Shown here: piece by piece, positions 57,508-64,000 of the stretch
How the letters are laid out: the number at the start of each line of letters is the position of its first letter
Numbering within the stretch: the stretch's first letter is position 1
Position numbers and translations under genes: made by a program
Notes under the pieces: model-generated
The model's database searches: none
Seen by the model: only the letters and a program-made list of their open reading frames with translations
Told to the model about the DNA's origin: nothing
DNA from: Hsuehochloa calcarea
Taxonomy: Eukaryota; Streptophyta; Magnoliopsida; Poales; Poaceae
Reading direction: 5' to 3'
Length of the DNA: 64,000 nucleotides
Assembly (NCBI GenBank): GCA_036346395.1
Contig: CM070594.1
Span: 25,577,385 to 25,641,384 of the forward strand

Positions 57508-60307
57508 CTACCGCCTCCTGTAGTTGAAGGAAACATGGAGGACGTATCGCATCCTTATCTGATCTACGTTGTAAACTATGTACTCGTTGTACCGCAAGTA
57601 ACCCTGCAACCAGACAGCAGCGGTACATAGTTAATCGTAGTGCTCCTGTATTTCCCTTACAAGTGCAATGGTGAGATGCACGTACCCTTTTCGATGGTTC
57701 ATATTTAGGTTTCCCAAGTGGAATAACCACACCATCCTCAGTGATCTTAGAGTCCTCTATGTCCGGTGCCGCCTGACCAACTCCTTTTGTGCTGCATTGA
57801 GATAATTGCAACCAGATGTTTGTGACTCATATCAAGCAGCAACAACGATACTTTCTTTCAGTTAGTTAAAAGAGTATGCTATTAATCAGTACAGGGTACA
57901 GAAATGGATCATGCCGATATCATGTTCTATTAATATGCAGCATTATAAGGAAATAGATTTCATTAGAGCTTCTCAGGGAGTATTTTATTAGTATGCACAA
58001 TTTAGCATCATGGATTGATGAAAAGGACTTAATAAACATAATGACAAAATGGTGGTATTCTTCAATCAGGAAATGATCAAAAGGATTTGCATCAGCAACC
58101 GACCTTAGTTTTCCCTTGGGCAGGTTATTAGCCTCGTAATCTGCATTTAGTAGCTCGTTCATATCGCCCAGCGCAACCTGAGAAATGTAAAATAAACAAA
58201 CATTAGCAACACAAGAATAAGCTCAGCAAACAACATACACAAAAAATGATTGGGCAGAAGTGAATATGTCCAAACTCTTGAGATTGAGACTGAAGCATAG
58301 ATACGTCGAGGTGAATAATAATACAATAAATGAAGAATGGCACGTTCAAACTAAGACTCATACACAGCACGCAAAAGTATGTGCTGAACTTCTAATAGCT
58401 TGGAGGTAACTACGACAAACAGACCTCACATAAAAGCAACACTCCAGATCTAGATGCATCTGAAGCATAACAGTAGTTTGCACTCTTGGAAAACATATCA
58501 GCAAAGTACACCCCTTTTCCAAACATGTAGCCATTAACAGGGGCTTCAGGAGGAGCAATTCGCAAACCTGGGAGAAGAGTAATGTTGATTAAGAATATCA
58601 TTCATCTATCTAGTTAATCCAACATTTATGGAGTGCAAAGCATCAGAAGGTGAATTTGGCGTTTCTGAAGGAAATGATCTACTTCCCTCATCAGCTCAAC
58701 ATACTAAGAAAAAGTTTTGGCTATACACAAGGGTTATAGACATGGAGGGAAGCTACAGAGATAAATGCATTCAAATGAAAATGAAGCATCAAATTCATTC
58801 TGATGAAGATAATATCAATATTTCTCTCTGCGATAAAAATAACCCAAATGCTGATTCTGACAACTCCAGGAAGTGCAAATAGTAGGTCATAACTTATAAA
58901 TGAAGAAAGCTGAATGAAGTTATCTTCTATACATGTAAATAGAACAACTGTAGATAGCACGAATTACCCTGAGAAAGGATCCCAGTCTAGTTGGTCAACC
59001 GAGAACCATGCCATAAAAGCATCCTATTTCCTGTACTAGCAAACTGCAAGAACATTTTGAAAATTACTCATTTGATAATTACAGTATAGCAGTTTATTTG
59101 TGGTGCTTAGACGAAGCAGAATAGGAAGATTCACTCACCTTCTGAAACCGCTCTGCTTCACCATGCCTTGACACCTTAAATATTTGCACTATGTCAACAG
59201 TATAACCTGAGTGTGTTTTGCCATGTGTATTCGTCAAATATGTTTTTATCTGGACAGCAGAATTTTTCATACATGGTTAAACCTAAACACCATTCAGAGA
59301 AAACTTGACAAACATGAACATTCACATAAAGAGAGTGGATAACAAGAATAAAACTCATTCTACCATGCTAAGTCAATTGCTGCTCATCCAAAACTCTCAC
59401 ATTTCTTTAACCGAAAAAAAAATGTGAAGTATATTCCCGTTTCAAGTTGTTACAATCTAGTTCTAACACTCTGGTCCAAAATCCGTTCAATGCCCAATCC
59501 ACCGTGGTGGGTTGGACATGCGCACACATAGCACCCCACTTACACTTTCGTCCCTGCTTCGTGTAAAAGGGTTAACCCAGATATGATACTATTACATTTG
59601 GACACAACAAACATTATATACTACTACAACTCACTTTAGACAAACAACGTGAGACTAATCCCACCACAAAACTCCACGTAGGTCACACTACGAGCAGACC
59701 GTGGTATTACATTCCACCCCCAAGGGATGACGCCCTCGGCAGCATACCACATACACGACAAATGCCCAGAACCACCCCTCGGTATACGTCCGTGCGTACA
59801 GTACCGGCACATATAATCTGTCGTATGTCCACTCCAGGCCCCCACGCGCCATGCGCTATATGACCACACCCCTATCCCACAAGCGCTCATGTAGCAAAGG
59901 TTGATGCCCTGATAACATATGTAACACTTTGACCCAAAATCCGCTCAATGTCCAGCCCACCGTGGGGCAGACCCTCGCACATATAGCACCCTACTTACAC
60001 TTTAATCCTCACTTGTGTAAAAGGGTTAACCAAGAGATACTACGTTTGGACCCAACAGGTATTATATACTACAACTTATTTTAGAGTTTAGACAAACAAT
60101 GTGAGACTAATCCTACTAAAAAACTCCACATGGGCTGCACTACGAGGAGGCTGGGATATTACACTAGTTATTAACATGGAATGTCCACACATCATTGTGT
60201 ATGTAGATTCTTGGTAGAAGTATTACCATAGAATATTCTTCTGAATGAACTTCCAGAGGTGTAAAGTCGCAATGAAGTTGCTTGTATTGTGCGTACAATG
60301 GATCATC
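57508..60307 (-). pseudogene. PARP2: PARP2 exons for the catalytic domain, with frameshift and stop
   Basis: Seven exons from 'DDPLYAQYKQLHCDFTPLEV' to the TAG at 57508-57510. The catalytic triad is encoded: His in 'LLWHGSR' (exon 58968-59043), Tyr in '[20 protein letters not shown]' (58425-58567) and Glu in 'YNEYIVYN' (57508-57603). In exon 60228-60307 the end reads tcagagaatattctatg where one further base is needed to give the family's S-E-E-(Y/F)-S-M. Translation then stops just after the next junction. Exon 58968-59043 adds TAG for Trp. The intron between the first two of these exons carries the TRIM element. Confidence 0.9.
59462..60163 (-). mobile_element. TRIM retrotransposon in a PARP2 intron
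   Basis: Two direct repeats, 59462-59711 (250 bp) and 59920-60163 (244 bp), share most positions and have TG...CA-type ends (one end base changed). They flank only 208 bp. On the minus strand the 5' repeat is followed by tgttatcagggc, close to the tRNA-iMet primer site tggtatcagagc. The 3' repeat is preceded by a purine tract, ttgggggtggaa. A perfect 5-bp target duplication, ctagt, flanks the whole (59457-59461 and 60164-60168). This is the full plan of a terminal-repeat retrotransposon in miniature, with no coding capacity. It is oriented the same way as PARP2. Confidence 0.88.
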
Positions 60308-60585
60308 CTATATTTCAAAACATGTTGCAATTATGTTCGAGCGCGTGCAAGGGTATACAAGTACAAAGAATGCCTTGGTTACTTAAACAATGGGAAAAAA
60401 AAAGCAACAAGTACAAATTCATATTACAGTTATGGTTATCAGTGACAGACTGAAAGCACGTCAGACATAATCACATAAAAACCACAAACTTGAAAATTCT
60501 AAGATAAATGAAGATTTTGCAAATGAGAATTCATAAATCCAGACTTCCATATCTGTACACCACATTTATTTGTAACATGACATAC

Positions 60586-62996
60586 CTGACCACTTGAATC
60601 ACCCTCCAGAAGCTTGGTTGCAATCTCAATCTCACCAAGGGCTTCAACCTTCAAAACAGCAAGAAAGGTAAGAATGTGAGCAGAATACACACAAACATGG
60701 GTAGTAATAGAGACAAAGTGGAATTAGTACAGGGAACATACATTATACACTACCTACACACTAATAATATGAATGTGCATGTTCTCGGAAAAAAATTATG
60801 AAACAGTGCATTTCAACAATTTTGATAGAACTTTTGAGAAGAATGACAGGTAAGTTTCATCACTAGACATACAAGATGGAGATTAGAACATAAGGCCTAG
60901 CAAAGAAATTAGAATATTAATACTGGAGCGGGCCAAAGGAGGCTCTGGATCTGAATCTAAAAGCTCTCTTCAGAAGAATCATTGTTCTAAAAGTTTTCTT
61001 CAAAAGAATCGTTGTTTCTTATCATAAGGAGATTTCAAAACAGCTTAATGCTTAAGCAAAAGAAAGTAGCTTATTACCATTTCCAGCTTAGCTTTTAGTT
61101 TCTGAGGAGTGTCGATAATATATTCACCTGTCAGATGAATATGTAGGGTCAGATACTCCTATAAGGCCCAAAACAGATCTGGATATGGTAAATCGTGACT
61201 AAGTTTGAAACTCACGCATCTTTTTGAAACCAAAGTCATGAGGAATCACGGTGTAGAATTCCCTGCAACCAGAGGTAACATACGAAAATCTCAGTAAATA
61301 CAAAAACAGTTCTGGCCTTAAAAAACAGGAAGTACAAATATAGTACTGATGGTGGATGATATCATGAATTGCACAACTATCATCAATTCTGGTGAACAAA
61401 TGCAGATGTTTCCAGAAAAGTCTTTGCTATCTTGAACATAGGCAAAAAAAACCACCATCAGTCATCACAATCCTAATGACAAAACCATTTCATCAAAAAT
61501 GAAACCTGTTGATTTTTTATCATTCAAATCTTCAAAGTTTAACTAACTTTCATTAAATAATGACTGTGATGCCATAAATTAAGGAGTTGAAAAAATTACA
61601 CAACATGTGAAGTAACCAAACGTTAAAATTCCAGTATTTAAAGAACAGAAAATGGCTGGTGATAAAAATATTAAGATGTGCAATAGGATGTCAACCCAGG
61701 CATCAGATTATTTGTTTGTGTTCTATGCTTGCAGTCAAATAAAAAGGAAACTATAGACTCACCCAGTTAATTGTTCTAGCTGTCTCATGTCTGCCCTTGA
61801 AATAACATTCGAGATCCTCTTCAAAACACCATAACCCTGTGGAAGGCTAGGTAACATCATCATCAAAACAGAAAGAAAAGACAGGAAGAATGGAATATGT
61901 AATCAAGACAATTCAATTCAAACTTTTACTGCATAGAACAGTAGAACACTGAAATGTACATCTCACATGACTTTTAGAGTGCATGGTGTAGTAGGTTATT
62001 TACTTTTATGTCTGTAGAGATGCATCCTTATGCTGAGTGCAGGTTGTTTTATGTGCATTGTTCTTCCACTTATAATCCTATATCCACACTGAATAAATAA
62101 TTCATCACAAAGAAGCATCAAAATAACTCACCTTAAGTATTGTAGATTTGCTTAGCTTTCCAAGAGGAAGTTTATCAGCATTAAAACCTAATTGGTTAGG
62201 CAAGATGAATTAGTACAAGCAAATACTACATGAATAAGCAACAGGAATCTACTTTTCAAAATAAGCAAATAAAAATCTGTAGGACAACATGGAATACTTA
62301 CTATTTAACTAAGTTAATTCAACTCCAGTATATGAGCAGATAATCAGAAGTATTTGGCCAGTAACTATGTTCAGTCCCTTATTTTAGTCTCGGTTTTCTT
62401 TTAAAAAGTAAGTCCGCCAGTTATAACTCCCACATTATAGGATCCACCACGTATCAATTATTCTAGGAAACTTCATCCTATGAAGGTGGTGACACGTTTT
62501 TTTATTTTTAGCGAGGGAGGGATTTTTTAGTGGTGATACACAAGGATTCAAAAACCGGTCCCGGCTCAATTCCCAGCCGGCGGCCGGTACCGGTAACCGG
62601 TTTTTCCCGGTCGAATTTCGTTAAATTTTGCTTAAAAATCAATCAAAATTCGAAATTTGAATTTACAAACTCCGGAAAAACCGGCCGGGATTTCAAATCC
62701 CGGCCCCCACCGGTAAGGCCGGTAACCAGCCGGGATTTCCATCCCTGGTGATACATCATTGAAGATTTTTTTAGTGTTAACAATATCTGATGTACCATAC
62801 AAACACAGGTAAGTAGCCAACTATAACCAGGTTAATATGATGCACAAGTCAGTTCAGAGAGCAACTTACCAATTTCAACCATTTGCTGCTTCATCATGCT
62901 TATATTGCAGATGAGGGATATGAAGTGTGCAATTCGAGTTTCCAGCTTTGTCTCTTTTATCTGATCAGTAATGGAACCTTTCTTCTGAGTCTTATT
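60586..62996 (-). CDS. PARP2: PARP2 exons for the helical regulatory domain
   Basis: Six exons (62870-62996, 62132-62187, 61763-61836, 61216-61262, 61078-61127, 60586-60648), all joining in frame. They encode 'RIAHFISLICNISMMKQQMV', 'LPLGKLSKSTILK', 'GYGVLKRISNVIS', 'EFYTVIPHDFGFKKM', 'IIDTPQKLKAKLEM' and 'VEALGEIEIATKLLE'. This all-helical domain holds the catalytic domain inactive until DNA is bound. No lesion was found. The intron between 62188 and 62869 contains a MITE. Confidence 0.9.
62541..62747. mobile_element. hAT-type MITE in a PARP2 intron
   Basis: A 207-bp element with inverted ends caaggattcaaaaaccgg / cagggatggaaatcccgg (second given as reverse complement). It is flanked by a perfect 8-bp target duplication, gtgataca (62533-62540 and 62748-62755). 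Eight-base duplications and CA(A/G)GG(A/G)-type ends are typical of hAT elements. The inside contains further ccggt / accgg inverted motifs around an AT-rich centre. Confidence 0.85.
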
Positions 62997-63086
62997 CTGG
63001 AACAAATCAGAAGACACAAGGATTAAACCCACCACAGGTGCTAAATTGCAAAGTAGTTACTAAGTGAAACTTGAGGCAAATCTTAC

Positions 63087-63711
63087 TGTTTCCTTGTCAA
63101 CTTCACCGTAGTCAATTTCAAGCCAAGTGTATTTCTTTGCATAACATTTGAAGTTCTTGCGATTAGACCAAAGGTTGTTGGTTTTGTCCTGAAACTTCCC
63201 TTCAAATTCATATATTGCTTGGTCTCGTGTTGGAAAGGGGCCATGCAGCTTATCTTGACCTTGTGCCCCTACTCTCCCCCATCTATTGTAAACCATGAAA
63301 CTTCCACCAGCATCAGATTCTACAATTAACAAGCACCAGTTAATGTTCTATCTAACATTACCCATCATTCATAGATTGAACAAATGTACTTGTATGGGAA
63401 CAAAGTACATTGCAATTATACATTTTGTTTCCAAAAAAAGAGTACTGCAGTACATGAAAACAGAAAGGGAAGTGTCCAACATTTCTAGAAAGTATGGCAT
63501 TCTCATGATCAAATTGATATCACTCAAATGTTGGAAGGGAAGGAATGTTTCAAAAAAAGATTGAAGAAAGACATTTGCAAAGAAAACAACAGAGTGAACA
63601 AGTAAGCAAGAGTGGCTTGCAGGACAAACCTAAAACTTGGATGCTATAAAACTTATTGTTGTTGTCTCCAACGTTAGTCTGGTTCATGATGGCATCATAT
63701 ATCTCATCACC
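63087..63711 (-). CDS. PARP2: PARP2 exons for the WGR domain
   Basis: Two exons (63630-63711 and 63087-63319) that join in frame at a split Glu codon. They read 'GDEIYDAIMNQTNVGDNNNK', 'MVYNRWGRVGAQGQ', 'AIYEFEGKFQDKTNNLW' and 'YTWLEIDYGE'. The Trp-Gly-Arg motif names the domain, which senses DNA breaks and contacts the regulatory domain in PARP2. No lesion was found. The upstream intron contains a decayed repeat from about 63823. Confidence 0.9.
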
Positions 63712-63822
63712 CTGCAATAAAACATGTCTACCATAAAGATGAGAAGAAAATAGTAAAAAAAGCACAAAAAAATATTCAGCTCAATGCAAATAAGTTTCAA
63801 GGTAGTTATGTTGGGATTCTAT

Positions 63823-64000
63823 CATGAAGTAGGGTTGAAAACGGTTCGGATAGTTTCCGACCGATCTGGATCATCTTTTAATACGGATAATGTCGGATCA
63901 GAAACAAATAAGGATTATTTTTGTCGGAAACGAATACGGATTCGATAGGGCACTTTCCGTCGAATACGGTTTCGGATACCTAGAGATACATAGGTCCAGA
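63823..64000. repeat. Decayed repeat in the next PARP2 intron, cut by the window edge
   Basis: Starts 'agggttgaaaacggttcgga' and repeats 'cggata', 'tccga' and 'cggaaacg' motifs typical of a common grass MITE family. Only one end is visible, so class and length are unknown. Confidence 0.45.

Larger units (their letters stand above)
57508..63711 (-). pseudogene. PARP2: PARP2-type poly(ADP-ribose) polymerase, 3' part, with two disabling lesions
   Basis: Nuclear enzyme of DNA-damage signalling that transfers ADP-ribose from NAD+. Fifteen exons, all with GT-AG introns and phases that agree except at the lesion in exon 9: 63630-63711, 63087-63319, 62870-62996, 62132-62187, 61763-61836, 61216-61262, 61078-61127, 60586-60648, 60228-60307, 59139-59249, 58968-59043, 58425-58567, 58104-58177, 57686-57791, 57508-57603. 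They encode the WGR domain, the helical regulatory domain and the ADP-ribosyltransferase domain, about 472 codons. The N-terminal part (SAP domains in plant PARP2) lies beyond the window. Exon 9 is 80 nt where 81 would keep frame. Exon 11 has TAG at 58987-58989 after 'HGSRLTN', where the family has Trp. The identity is very secure. Whether the lesions are real or sequence errors cannot be told here. Splice sites and all other codons are well kept, so any inactivation is recent. Confidence 0.92.

Noticed and set aside
63060..63332. Treating the 'MLIVESDAGG' frame as a complete small gene
   Set aside because: The ATG lies in an intron; the acceptor site just upstream of 63319 and the downstream donor show it is an internal PARP2 exon.
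1..64000. tRNA, rRNA, CRISPR arrays, bacterial operons or phage features
   Set aside because: None seen; the tRNA-like matches are retrotransposon primer binding sites.

Overview
The window is nuclear DNA of a monocot, almost certainly a grass and probably Oryza-like. The evidence is one host gene with plant PARP2 exon structure and about 57 kb of nested grass-type transposable elements: Ty1/copia, Ty3/gypsy, large solo LTRs, LINE, CACTA, hAT, TRIM and MITEs. The species assignment is an inference. I see no tRNA, rRNA, CRISPR or bacterial-type feature.

Layout, left half. 1-0.33 kb is a minus-strand copia pol fragment. 1.47-1.96 kb is a Mutator-like MITE. 2.28-10.83 kb is a plus-strand copia element (copia-1: LTR, primer site, leader, gag) split by a whole minus-strand copia element at 2.68-9.50 kb. 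10.83-12.02 kb is part of a large LTR whose fuller copy lies at 13.16-15.97 kb, inside a decayed L1-type LINE (12.2-13.15 and 15.97-16.6 kb). 17.58-19.51 kb is a compact gag-only LTR element with matching LTRs and a 5-bp target duplication. 20.6-24.26 kb is copia-2, a relative of copia-1, cut off inside reverse transcriptase. 24.26-27.18 kb is the start of another copia element, split by a solo LTR of the Angela/BARE/RIRE1 type.

Layout, right half. 27.18-40.48 kb is a SIRE/Maximus-type copia element: pol, a 2.16-kb solo LTR (30.68-32.83 kb), a decayed extra reading frame, then the 3' LTR. That LTR is split by a CACTA transposon (35.83-39.88 kb), which itself holds a solo LTR (37.78-39.67 kb). 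40.48-41.86 kb is another copia pol remnant. 42.76-45.31 kb is a decayed hAT transposase gene. 46.55-57.33 kb is a minus-strand copia element whose two ends survive on either side of a partial solo LTR, a gypsy element (about 48.8-55.2 kb) and a SIRE-like LTR fragment.

The host gene lies at 57.51-63.71 kb and runs off the right edge on the minus strand. It is the 3' part (15 exons, about 472 codons) of a PARP2-type poly(ADP-ribose) polymerase. Every intron has GT-AG ends and the H-Y-E catalytic residues are encoded. However, exon 9 counted from the window edge lacks one base, and exon 11 carries TAG where the family has Trp. As given, the gene cannot make the catalytic domain. Its introns hold a 702-bp TRIM retrotransposon and a 207-bp hAT-type MITE, both with perfect target duplications.

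Apart from PARP2, no gene here looks like a host gene. The transposon genes are nearly all broken, often by G-to-A or C-to-T changes that create stops. The best candidates for a second look are the PARP2 lesions, the gag-only element, the TRIM and the SIRE-type extra frame.
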